Part shown: one piece after another, positions 7,083 to 14,115 of the stretch
Numbering within the stretch: the first letter of the stretch is position 1
Layout of the letters: each line of letters starts with the position of its first letter
DNA from: Ignavibacteriaceae bacterium
Lineage (GTDB): Bacteria > Bacteroidota > Ignavibacteria > Ignavibacteriales > Ignavibacteriaceae
Assembly (NCBI GenBank): GCA_014860115.1
Contig: JACZKK010000208.1
Span: forward strand, 1 to 56,192
Length of the DNA stretch: 56,192 nucleotides
Reading direction: 5' to 3'
The notes under the pieces: generated by a model
Seen by the model: the letters and a program-made list of their open reading frames with translations, nothing else
Told to the model about the DNA's origin: nothing
Database searches by the model: none
Made by a program: the position numbers and the translations under genes

Positions 7083-8072
7083 CTATTTGGGATCATTTTT
7101 TAATCGAGCCATCGTCATTTCTACTGTTATTGAAGATTCATCAGGCACAAATATATTCAGTAACCAATTTGTAGCAAAGTAAGTCATTATAGCAATTGGG
7201 ATATACATCAATGGATTAGGTTTTGTCCCCCTTCCCCATTCTCCAGATTCAATTTGTATAATTGGTATCGCGCTAGCTATAAACGGTACACCATAATGTA
7301 CAGCATTTAAAACAGTAATATTCTGGTTTACTTTTATTTCTCCATATACTCCATCAAATCCTTCGTTTCTAATAATATCACTTACAAAAATTGCTCCTTC
7401 TCCCGTTCTACTTTGATTGAAGAAGAAACCTATTCGTGTAAAGCTATTATCATAATCTACTGTGTCAATGTCAACTCCTATTACACTTTGTATATAATCC
7501 TTTCTCGACGGCTTGTTCTCTCCAATATATTTTTTCTCATACTTCTTACTCGTTTCCCAAACTCCTCCGCGTGGTGATGTCCATTTATATACCTTTGGCA
7601 TATCTGGATCAGGTACCCAGCTCCACTCTGTAATTACTCCTCCTGGGTAAAGTAGAGTACCTTCTATATATTGGTAATATGTTATATGTTTTATTAATTT
7701 CATTGCCAGATCTTTGGTGTAGTCATACTCACTTACGAGCTTGTATTGTAAACAGTTTATATACATACTATTCTTTGGATTGTATCCATCAATGGTAAAA
7801 AAATTAACTCTTCTTATATCAGTATAATTGTGTTCTGAAATTGTATCTGGTGTAGTTTTTTTGCTAAATTCATCAGTTGAACAATTATCTATTAAATATT
7901 CACTTTTTATTTTTACAACGCCATCCGTGTAAACAGTTGTTTCCAGGTTAGCTGCGCATCCGTAGAATATAAGCAAAAATGCTTTCGCCGCTACGTACGG
8001 CTTTTCCCTAATTATGAAATGATTTTTTTTAAGAAAAATCTTTACACTATTTAATGCTATTCTAATATTCAT
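7083..8072 (-). CDS. unknown protein, probable lipoprotein or membrane-anchored
   Basis: No family is recognised for this 329-residue protein. Residues 30-45 (AAKAFLLIFYGCAAN) resemble a lipoprotein signal with cysteine near 39, but the FYG before it is a poor lipobox and about 28 residues precede the hydrophobic stretch. Near residues 270-310 are a weakly hydrophobic segment (HYGVPFIASAIPIIQI) and a probable membrane helix (LMYIPIAIMTYFATNWLLNIF). The middle is tyrosine- and aspartate-rich (KYEKKYIGENKPSRKDYIQ). It lies 31 bases upstream of the sorting-domain relic. A 15-bp direct repeat brackets its start region. It may be cargo of the element. Start choice is uncertain. Confidence 0.55.
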   Translation of the reverse strand: MNIRIALNSVKIFLKKNHFIIREKPYVAAKAFLLIFYGCAANLETTVYTDGVVKIKSEYLIDNCSTDEFSKKTTPDTISEHNYTDIRRVNFFTIDGYNPKNSMYINCLQYKLVSEYDYTKDLAMKLIKHITYYQYIEGTLLYPGGVITEWSWVPDPDMPKVYKWTSPRGGVWETSKKYEKKYIGENKPSRKDYIQSVIGVDIDTVDYDNSFTRIGFFFNQSRTGEGAIFVSDIIRNEGFDGVYGEIKVNQNITVLNAVHYGVPFIASAIPIIQIESGEWGRGTKPNPLMYIPIAIMTYFATNWLLNIFVPDESSITVEMTMARLKNDPK

Positions 8073-8095
8073 TAGTTTATTTTTCCCTAATTATG
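8002..8095. repeat. 15-bp direct repeat around the start of the 329-aa gene
   Basis: The 15-mer TTTTCCCTAATTATG occurs at 8002-8016 and again at 8081-8095, 79 bases apart. The first copy lies inside the proposed N-terminus of the minus-strand gene, next to a small palindrome (GCCG-TACGTAG-CGGC, near 7986-8002). The second copy is just upstream of the start. It may record a small insertion or recombination event. Confidence 0.5.
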
Positions 8096-8621
8096 GAATA
8101 TGTTCTTGGCTCATTTTTTTCTGCTTAACCAAAAAAGTAAAAAAACTAAACTACTTAATGAATTTTTTTTCATTAAATTTAATTAGTCTCAGGGTGGTCA
8201 ATAATTTAATATGACAAACTTCGTCATATAAGTTTAAAGTGTCAAACACTATCCCTTTATAATTAACAAGTAATAATTTTCATATTAACTGTAAACCTTT
8301 TCGTTTTAATCAAAATCTTTTGCTTTTTAAGTTAATTCACTGGTCTATTTTTTTAGTTTTTAATAATTCTTTTTTGCCCTTTCTATCCAATTTGCGTTTG
8401 GTTGTTTTATCTTTTCCTTTTCATCTCTCCTTTATTTCAGTTCTAACCTAACCTGGTAAAGGCAAAAAGTATCACCAATCTCTTTGCTATCGGCAATCCT
8501 TTTCGCCTTTCCTTCTCTCAGTAAATCAAACTTAAAACTGTTGTTTAAGGGGCAAAAAATGTTTTTTCGGAGGGGTAGTGTGCCCTTATCTGATTTACCA
8601 ACTAATAGAAGGAGTAAGCCA
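8073..8621. other. 549-bp AT-rich region without a convincing gene
   Basis: Both strands are T- and A-rich with no frame that looks coding. A 7-bp inverted repeat (ATATGAC 8209-8215, GTCATAT 8223-8229, 7-base loop) is the clearest structure and could be an operator for the divergent genes on either side. AAGGGG near 8547 before ATG 8559 offers an alternative start for the next gene. Confidence 0.5.
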
Positions 8622-8825
8622 ATGCAGGAAGTTAAAATACCTGGTGTCATCATAAAGTCTGAAATGTTTCCACAGCATAACTGTAAAGAGCATTTACGGG
8701 TTACTGAAGAAACTCATTCATTTGTTAATTCTCGTAATGTAGTTATCGGTCGGTATTTCAGATGCAAAATATGTTCAAAGATTTTTGAACAATATGATCC
8801 AAACGGATTGGATAAAATATTTTAA
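8622..8825 (+). CDS. small CxxC zinc-ribbon-like protein (67 aa)
   Basis: The protein begins MQEVKIPGVIIKSE and contains CKEH (about 21-24) and CKIC (about 49-52), a possible four-ligand zinc site spanning a short beta region. The start at ATG 8622 is chosen because AAGGAG (8609-8614) precedes it at good distance. In-frame ATG 8559, with AAGGGG upstream, would add 21 residues of low-quality sequence. No family is recognised. It lies alone between the AT-rich region and the tRNA and may be cargo or a regulator of the element. Confidence 0.5.
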   Translation: MQEVKIPGVIIKSEMFPQHNCKEHLRVTEETHSFVNSRNVVIGRYFRCKICSKIFEQYDPNGLDKIF

Positions 8826-8898
8826 TTAAGTTATCTTTGTTTATAATGTTTTCAAATCAACTAAATCATTCATCAATTCATAGATTGTATCTGCAAAA

Positions 8899-8942
8899 AG
8901 TCGGTACAAAGTCGTTACATAGTCGTCACACTGTCAGCGGGA
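8899..8942. repeat. tandem 11-bp repeats beside tRNA-Asp
   Basis: Four contiguous 11-mers are visible: AGTCGGTACAA, AGTCGTTACAT, AGTCGTCACAC and the weaker TGTCAGCGGGA. They lie 62 bases beyond the 3' end of tRNA-Asp. Tandem direct repeats beside a tRNA attachment site resemble arm-type integrase or excisionase binding sites. Confidence 0.6.
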
Positions 8943-8961
8943 TTTTTGGAAAGTCAGAAAA

Positions 8962-8998
8962 TAAAAAAAGCCTCAATACTTTTCATATTAAGGCTTTT
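8962..8998 (-). terminator. terminator of tRNA-Asp
   Basis: On the minus strand AAGCCTTAATA pairs with TATTGAGGCTT (one mismatch) around a short loop and is followed by seven U residues. It lies 6 bases past the tRNA 3' end. Confidence 0.8.
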
Positions 8999-9003
8999 GA
9001 GTG

Positions 9004-9077
9004 CGGGGCCGACGAGACTCGAACTCGCGACCTCCTGCGTGACAGGCAGGCGTTCTAACCAACTGAACTACGACCCC
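9004..9077 (-). tRNA. tRNA-Asp (anticodon GTC)
   Basis: The minus strand starts GGGGTCG and ends CGGCCCC plus discriminator G, giving a 7-bp acceptor stem with one G-T pair. The anticodon arm CCTGC-CTGTCAC-GCAGG carries GTC. The T arm contains GTTCGAGTC. CCA is not encoded. Its 3' end points toward the phage region, so the element may have integrated here. Confidence 0.95.
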
Positions 9078-9207
9078 ATCGTTAAAATGTCAAATAACAA
9101 AAATCAAATTACAGATAATAATCAAGCATCAATACTTAAAAAAAGCAACCCAAATATATAGGCTGGAACCCCTAAAATCAATAATAATTTTCCAATGAGT
9201 TAATTGC

Positions 9208-10308
9208 TTATTCATCTCCGAAACTTATGCCAACAGCCCTGGCGGCGAGCACACCCTGGTTATTAGGTTGCACTAACTTTTGCTTGGAAATAGCATCTGC
9301 AATATCAACATCGACAATCTCATTACCTTTGAGAGCCACCATCTTTCCAAATTTTTTCCTCGCCGCCAAACTAATTGCGAATGCACCAAACTTAGTTGCT
9401 AAAATCCTATCGTAGGGAGTTGGACTTCCTCCTCTTTGAAGATGACCTAATACTGTTACTCGTGTTTCCCTACCCGTGTTCTTTTCAATATTATCTGCTA
9501 CAACTTTTCCAATTCCGCCCAGCTGAATTGGATCAGTTCTTTTAACATCAGTTCCTTGAGTTACTAATTGTCCACCTATCGGTTTTGCTCCTTCAGCAAC
9601 GCAAACCAGGCTAAATCGCTTTCCTTTAAGTTCTCTTTTATGAATTTTATCATATACACTTTCCCATGAAAATGGTATTTCAGGAATTAGAATCACATCG
9701 GCACCACCGGATAATCCACCATGAAGTGCTATCCAGCCAGCATATCTTCCCATAACTTCGACAACAATCACACGATGGTGCGAGGAAGCAGTGGTGTGCA
9801 AACGATCAAGTGCCATCGAAACTACATACACTGCCGAATCATGACCAAAGGTTACATCGGTTGCATCAAGATCGTTGTCAATTGTTTTGGGAACCCCAAC
9901 CATATTGATACCCATTTCCATTAGTTTATTACAAATGTGCATAGTACCATCACCGCCGATAGCAATGACTGCATCAAGATCTAATGCTTTATAATTTCGT
10001 AAAACATTTTGGGACTTATCCACAATTTCTATTTTTCCATTTTTTTCGACTGGCCAGTGAAACGGATCACCTTTATTTGAAGAACCCAGAATTGTACCGC
10101 CGCGAGAAAGTATTCCTGAAACGTCTTCGTCTCGGAGTTCACTTGTTTTACCCTCAACAAAACCTTCGAAGCCATCTAAAATTCCAAATACAGTCATACC
10201 GTGGTCCTGAGCTGGTTTTGTAACACCGCGAATAACCGCATTTAAACCGGGACAATCACCGCCACCGGTTAGTACTCCTATTTTTCTCACCTCATTATTT
10301 TTAGCCAT
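9208..10308 (-). CDS. pfkA: 6-phosphofructokinase
   Basis: The enzyme phosphorylates fructose 6-phosphate at C1, the committed glycolytic step in the cytoplasm. The 366-residue sequence has the phosphoryl-donor motifs TGGGDCPGLNAVIRG (about 14-28), GGDGT (about 117) and PKTIDND (about 137), then the sugar-phosphate segment MGRYAGWIA. The glycine in GGDG with lysine in PKTIDND is the group III combination associated with ATP use in actinobacterial enzymes; pyrophosphate enzymes usually have aspartate at the first position. It lies 8 bases downstream of rnhC and is probably co-transcribed with it. Donor choice is inference. Confidence 0.93.
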   Translation of the reverse strand: MAKNNEVRKIGVLTGGGDCPGLNAVIRGVTKPAQDHGMTVFGILDGFEGFVEGKTSELRDEDVSGILSRGGTILGSSNKGDPFHWPVEKNGKIEIVDKSQNVLRNYKALDLDAVIAIGGDGTMHICNKLMEMGINMVGVPKTIDNDLDATDVTFGHDSAVYVVSMALDRLHTTASSHHRVIVVEVMGRYAGWIALHGGLSGGADVILIPEIPFSWESVYDKIHKRELKGKRFSLVCVAEGAKPIGGQLVTQGTDVKRTDPIQLGGIGKVVADNIEKNTGRETRVTVLGHLQRGGSPTPYDRILATKFGAFAISLAARKKFGKMVALKGNEIVDVDIADAISKQKLVQPNNQGVLAARAVGISFGDE

Positions 10309-10316
10309 TTTTTTCC

Positions 10317-11234
10317 TTATGAATTAAAAACTTTTTTAGAAGTTTTAAAGTGTATTTTAACCATTTTTCTCATCATCTCTTCTCCATATTTCTCAAACAA
10401 TTGTTTCCCCATTTTTTCAACTTCAGTAGATGATCCTTTTGGTATATCCAGTTTATATTTTCTGCTTTGACTATTAAACCACTTAACAACAGCATCACGT
10501 GCTAGTATCGAAGCTGCTGCAACTGCCATAAATTTTTCTGCTTTAGTAACCTGCTTTAAATTTATTGATCTTCCTCTTTGCTGCAATGCATCAATGATTA
10601 ATTTTTCGTTCCCAAATTTATCACTTATAACTTCACCGGCATCACATTTACCTAAAAGATTTTCAATAGCACGTGCATGTGCCCAACCCATTAATCTGTT
10701 CAGGTTACCCATTTTTTCATACAATTGATTATACTTTTCAGGTGAAATAAGAACAACATCAAATATGATTTCATTCACTTTTCCTATTTCATTTGCAAAC
10801 TCTTTAATCTGATAATCGCTTAATTCCTTACTATCTTTTATACCCAAAGCTTTCAAGAACTTGCCAGCTTCAGGAGTAAGATAGACAGCAGCAATTACAA
10901 GCGGACCAAAATAATCTCCTTTTCCTGATTCATCAGTTCCAGCATAAGGATAGGAAGGCTCTAGCTCAGGTTTAGAATCTGGAATTAGCGTCTCTCCAAA
11001 AATTAGTTCGTTAACTTTTTTATAAAGTTTTAAGTCCTTGTTCCCCTGAAGAACAATTTTATTCCCCTTTTTTCCAAAGAAAACATGGAGAGATATTTTT
11101 TCCTTATTATCATTTATTGCTACCTGATATGAATATTCATTTTTTATACGCTCAGATACTCGAAGGTGTACTTTGGTTAGATATTGAATATATCGATCCA
11201 GGATTTTTAAAGCAGTTTCTTCTTTATTATCCAA
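10317..11234 (-). CDS. rnhC: ribonuclease HIII
   Basis: The enzyme cleaves RNA in RNA/DNA hybrids and removes replication primers and R-loops. The 305 residues comprise an N-terminal TBP-like domain (about 1-90) that distinguishes HIII from HII, then the catalytic domain opening with AGTDESGKGDYFGPLVIAAVYL (about 98-119), where D and E are metal ligands. KDSKELSD and the later AASILARDAVVKW complete the signature. It is the first gene of a two-gene operon with pfkA, and diverges from the plus-strand gene at 11412. Confidence 0.92.
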   Translation of the reverse strand: MDNKEETALKILDRYIQYLTKVHLRVSERIKNEYSYQVAINDNKEKISLHVFFGKKGNKIVLQGNKDLKLYKKVNELIFGETLIPDSKPELEPSYPYAGTDESGKGDYFGPLVIAAVYLTPEAGKFLKALGIKDSKELSDYQIKEFANEIGKVNEIIFDVVLISPEKYNQLYEKMGNLNRLMGWAHARAIENLLGKCDAGEVISDKFGNEKLIIDALQQRGRSINLKQVTKAEKFMAVAAASILARDAVVKWFNSQSRKYKLDIPKGSSTEVEKMGKQLFEKYGEEMMRKMVKIHFKTSKKVFNS

Positions 11235-11335
11235 TTAATGTTTTGTCTTTTTTTGATAAATCATTTAATAGTTAAAATAACGCGTGTGAATATCTTAAAA
11301 ATAGTGTTCTTTTCAAATTATAATAGTTGAATGCA

Positions 11336-11364
11336 TTGACAAAAGGTTTAATGTATTGTAGTTT
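11336..11364 (+). promoter_or_regulatory. candidate promoter for the 119-aa exported protein
   Basis: TTGACA (11336-11341) is followed after 17 bases by TAGTTT (11359-11364), 47 bases before ATG 11412. The -35 matches the general bacterial consensus exactly, but the -10 is weak. Confidence 0.35.
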
Positions 11365-11411
11365 AAGGCTGTAATAATTTTAAGAATATTTTAAATAAAA
11401 TATATATCGAT

Positions 11412-11771
11412 ATGAAAAAGTTAGCAGTATTTATTTTTATGTTAGTCAGCTATATGACACTGATTGCACAAACGGATATGAAATCAAATTTAACTGATGA
11501 AGAGATTAATGATCTCACATCCAAACTCGCAATGAAACTTTTACTGAATGATTCACAGAAATCTGCGGTATCAGGATTGCTCAAAACCTATGGAAGTGAA
11601 TTGCAAAAAATAACTGCAGGTTCCGGGGAAATCAGATACAAGGATAAACAAGAACTTGTATCTTCGATTAATTCTCAGGTTGAATCTCTTCTCGATTCAA
11701 AGCAGAAAATGAAATACGATGTTCTGAAAAAAGAATGGTGGAATTCAATAAATTCAGAAGAAAACGATTAG
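11412..11771 (+). CDS. small exported helical protein, unknown
   Basis: The 119-residue protein has a signal peptide (MKKLAVFIFMLVSYMTLIAQ) and a mature part predicted to be mostly helical. KLLLNDSQKSAVSGLLKTYGSEL and LDSKQKMKYDVLKKEWW resemble the LTxxQ-type repeats of Spy/CpxP-like periplasmic proteins, though the match is loose. It stands alone on the plus strand between minus-strand genes and has its own terminator at 11928-11963. Function is not assigned. Confidence 0.65.
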   Translation: MKKLAVFIFMLVSYMTLIAQTDMKSNLTDEEINDLTSKLAMKLLLNDSQKSAVSGLLKTYGSELQKITAGSGEIRYKDKQELVSSINSQVESLLDSKQKMKYDVLKKEWWNSINSEEND

Positions 11772-11880
11772 AAATTAACCGGGGAGGATATTTTCTTGTT
11801 AATCTTTTAAAAGAATATTTTTAGATACTATTGACAAGAATCTTCATTCGAAGTATTTTAATCCCATAAATTTACATTTT

Positions 11881-11963
11881 GACCCTTTCAAAGGGTTCTC
11901 CCCTGCCCTTTGAAGTACAAGGGTCGGCGCCCAGTGTTACCCCAACACTGGGTCGTTTTTTTT
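11881..11963 (+). terminator. hairpin array and rho-independent terminator
   Basis: CCCAGTGTT (11930-11938) pairs perfectly with AACACTGGG (11944-11952) around ACCCC and is followed by TCG and eight T residues, a strong plus-strand terminator for the 119-aa gene. Just before it, GACCCTT (11881-11887) and AAGGGTC (11919-11925) form another pair. The GTTACCCC and GGGTCGG blocks recall the element at 6755-6845. Confidence 0.75.
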
Positions 11964-11988
11964 AAAGTGTAATATTGAAAATTAGTTG

Positions 11989-12687
11989 TTAAATCTTCAG
12001 GAGTGATGCGCACTTTATTATAGCGGTCTCGCTCCGCAGCCTGTTCTCGGTTAGACTAAAACGATTTTCCTGTGAAACAGATTCTAATTCAGTTTGATCA
12101 AATCCCCCCTCAGGACCAAACAAGTAGTATGTCGAACTATTACTAATTAATCTTCCATCGAAAACTTGCTTCGCATTTTGATCAAAAAGAATTTTCGCTC
12201 CATCAAATTGAAGAATCTCATTAAAACTTGCAGAAGTAATTTGAGGCAGAAATGCTCTTAACGACTGCTTCATAGCTGCCATGACTGTTTTCTGAAATTT
12301 TTCTGGTTTAACTTTTTTCGAAAGAGTGTGTCTTGACTTGAACAAAATAAAATTTGTTATCCCAAGCTCAACACATTTTTCAAAAGCGAATTTTAGTCTG
12401 TCAGGATTTTTTAACAATGGGATACAAAACCAAATATTACTGGCTTTGTTTTCGAAAACCCTTCCGTCTTTGATCTTTGCAGTTAGTTGATTTTCATTTA
12501 TGCTGCTAATTTTTGATGTGAATATTGAACCTCTTCCATCGGTGACATGTAAAATATCACCAATAGTGTTTCTCATTACATTTACTGAATGATGAAATTC
12601 ATCTCCTTTAAGAATCAGCTGATCTTCCTTAATTAATTCTTTCGAAGTGTAATATAACTCTATGTTAGAAAGAAGCTCCAAGATCAA
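11989..12687 (-). CDS. rsmE: 16S rRNA (uracil-1498-N3)-methyltransferase
   Basis: The enzyme methylates U1498 of 16S rRNA using S-adenosylmethionine. The 232-residue protein has the SPOUT-fold C-terminus with LFGPEGGFDQTELE (about 190-203) and LRSETAIIKCASLL near the end, both hallmarks of RsmE, and an N-terminal PUA-like domain beginning HHSVNVMRNTIGD. Its start overlaps the end of the upstream Omp85 gene by 23 bases, suggesting translational coupling. Confidence 0.92.
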   Translation of the reverse strand: MILELLSNIELYYTSKELIKEDQLILKGDEFHHSVNVMRNTIGDILHVTDGRGSIFTSKISSINENQLTAKIKDGRVFENKASNIWFCIPLLKNPDRLKFAFEKCVELGITNFILFKSRHTLSKKVKPEKFQKTVMAAMKQSLRAFLPQITSASFNEILQFDGAKILFDQNAKQVFDGRLISNSSTYYLFGPEGGFDQTELESVSQENRFSLTENRLRSETAIIKCASLLKI

Positions 12688-14038
12688 AAATCCATTCTGT
12701 GTTGCCGTTGTCGTTTATAGCATATTCAAGTCTGAAAATAAAATACGGAAGAAGAAGAAATGAAATGCCGGTACCATAACCTGAATTAAAATTCTTTATT
12801 GCTAATGGATCGCCGGAGTTCCTGGTAGTTCCGGTATCGCCGAATAAACCTGCAATAACTGCAACCCGATAGGATAAAAGTGAATTCGGTAGAAGAGGAA
12901 TCCAGTAAAGATTAATTCTTGTTTCCTGAATAATTGGATAATTTATTTCAACAGAAGCAAGAAGTCTATCATTACCTTCACTCTTCCCATCGTGAAAATA
13001 TCCTCTTATTCTCTCTGAATAACCAAGATAAGAATAATCATAATAAGGAACTGTTTCTCCTGCAGTATGTCGCATTGAGATTCTCCACTTGGCAGTAAAC
13101 TTCTCGACGATTTTTCTGTACTCTCTGAATTCTAAATCTGCAACACGATAATTAATTCCATCAATACCAAGTCCTTTAAATTCATAATTGAGAAGCGCAT
13201 AAATGCCATCCGCTGCGTACAGAGTTAAATCTCGAGTATCATAAACGTAGCTTGCACCAACAACCAAAGTTTTGTCAATATTATCATCCGAGGCATTTAT
13301 TCCCTGTTGATAAAACGGCGTTTCAATATAGTCGAAACCGGTTTTTAGGTAGGCCCAATGATAATTTCCAAATCTCTTACCAAGCTGCACTCTGGAAGAA
13401 AAAATCTTTTGCTCAAAAGAAGCTCCATATAAGTTTTCAGCTTCAGTACTTTTATTTGTCGAAGTTGAATAACTCAAACTAACTTGAAAGTTTAGGTTCT
13501 GATTGTATGATATGTTAGGATTAAAATATCTAAAACTGAATGATGGATCGTAACCGAACGCAGCAGAACCACTTAACGTTTCATTTCTGCCTCTGAAGTT
13601 CAACAGCGATACAGAAACTCCATACGATACTTTTTCCCAATCCCTGTCATTAAGTGTAACAAAAGGAATAGGATAAATGTACCAGCTTTCTTCGATCTCA
13701 ATATGCAAAATATTTTTTTCTTTGTATTGATAAGGTATCAGTTTGACTTCATTAAAAATTCGAAGACTATATATTCGTTCCCGATTGTAAGATGTAAGAT
13801 GATGATCCAGTGTATCACCAATTCCAAAATTAAGTTCTCTGAGGATAATAAAATCTTCAGTGATGTCATTACCAGTAATAAATATTGAATCAACTACGAT
13901 GTTGTAGTTACCTTCAAAGAATAGTGTGTCTGTCTGTGCGGATAAGTAAATAGGAAATAAAGTAAGGAAGACAATATTCCTTATCGAAAAGAATATTGTC
14001 TCCCTTTTCAAAGCAAATCCTGATATGTATTTAGTCAA
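12665..14038 (-). CDS. Omp85-family outer-membrane protein (POTRA plus barrel)
   Basis: The 457-residue protein has a hydrophobic segment (IVFLTLFPIYLSAQ, about 22-35) as signal peptide, one POTRA-like domain (VVDSIFITGNDITEDFIILREL to EVKLIPYQ) and a C-terminal barrel ending in F (EWIFDLGASF). YSERIRGYFHDG resembles the conserved [VI]RG-[YF] loop motif of Omp85 barrels. BamA has five POTRA domains, so this is a smaller relative, perhaps for protein or lipid assembly. The frame opens with TTG at 14038 and no clear ribosome-binding site; a 10-bp inverted repeat lies within the signal region. Start uncertain. Confidence 0.82.
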   Translation of the reverse strand: MTKYISGFALKRETIFFSIRNIVFLTLFPIYLSAQTDTLFFEGNYNIVVDSIFITGNDITEDFIILRELNFGIGDTLDHHLTSYNRERIYSLRIFNEVKLIPYQYKEKNILHIEIEESWYIYPIPFVTLNDRDWEKVSYGVSVSLLNFRGRNETLSGSAAFGYDPSFSFRYFNPNISYNQNLNFQVSLSYSTSTNKSTEAENLYGASFEQKIFSSRVQLGKRFGNYHWAYLKTGFDYIETPFYQQGINASDDNIDKTLVVGASYVYDTRDLTLYAADGIYALLNYEFKGLGIDGINYRVADLEFREYRKIVEKFTAKWRISMRHTAGETVPYYDYSYLGYSERIRGYFHDGKSEGNDRLLASVEINYPIIQETRINLYWIPLLPNSLLSYRVAVIAGLFGDTGTTRNSGDPLAIKNFNSGYGTGISFLLLPYFIFRLEYAINDNGNTEWIFDLGASF

Positions 14039-14094
14039 ACGTTTCAGCTTAATTTTCTAATTGTGGGAGGACAAAATACTCATTAAGCTGAAAC
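13970..14094. repeat. two inverted repeats around the Omp85 start
   Basis: GACAATATTC (13970-13979) and GAATATTGTC (13991-14000) form a perfect 10-bp repeat. GTTTCAGCTTAAT (14041-14053) and ATTAAGCTGAAAC (14082-14094) form a perfect 13-bp repeat with a 28-base spacer containing GGGAGGA. They lie between gcvP and the Omp85 gene, overlapping its start. Neither has a U-run. Confidence 0.6.
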
Positions 14095-14115
14095 ATTCAA
14101 GATAAAAATATTATT

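Noticed and set aside
8432-8653. 73-residue minus-strand frame with a leucine-rich stretch
   Set aside because: It overlaps the small CxxC gene, which has a good ribosome-binding site, and has no support of its own.
8837-9058. 73-residue plus-strand frame ending ADETRTRDLLRDRQAF
   Set aside because: It runs through the tRNA-Asp gene and its terminator; this peptide is a familiar artefact of reading a tRNA on the wrong strand.
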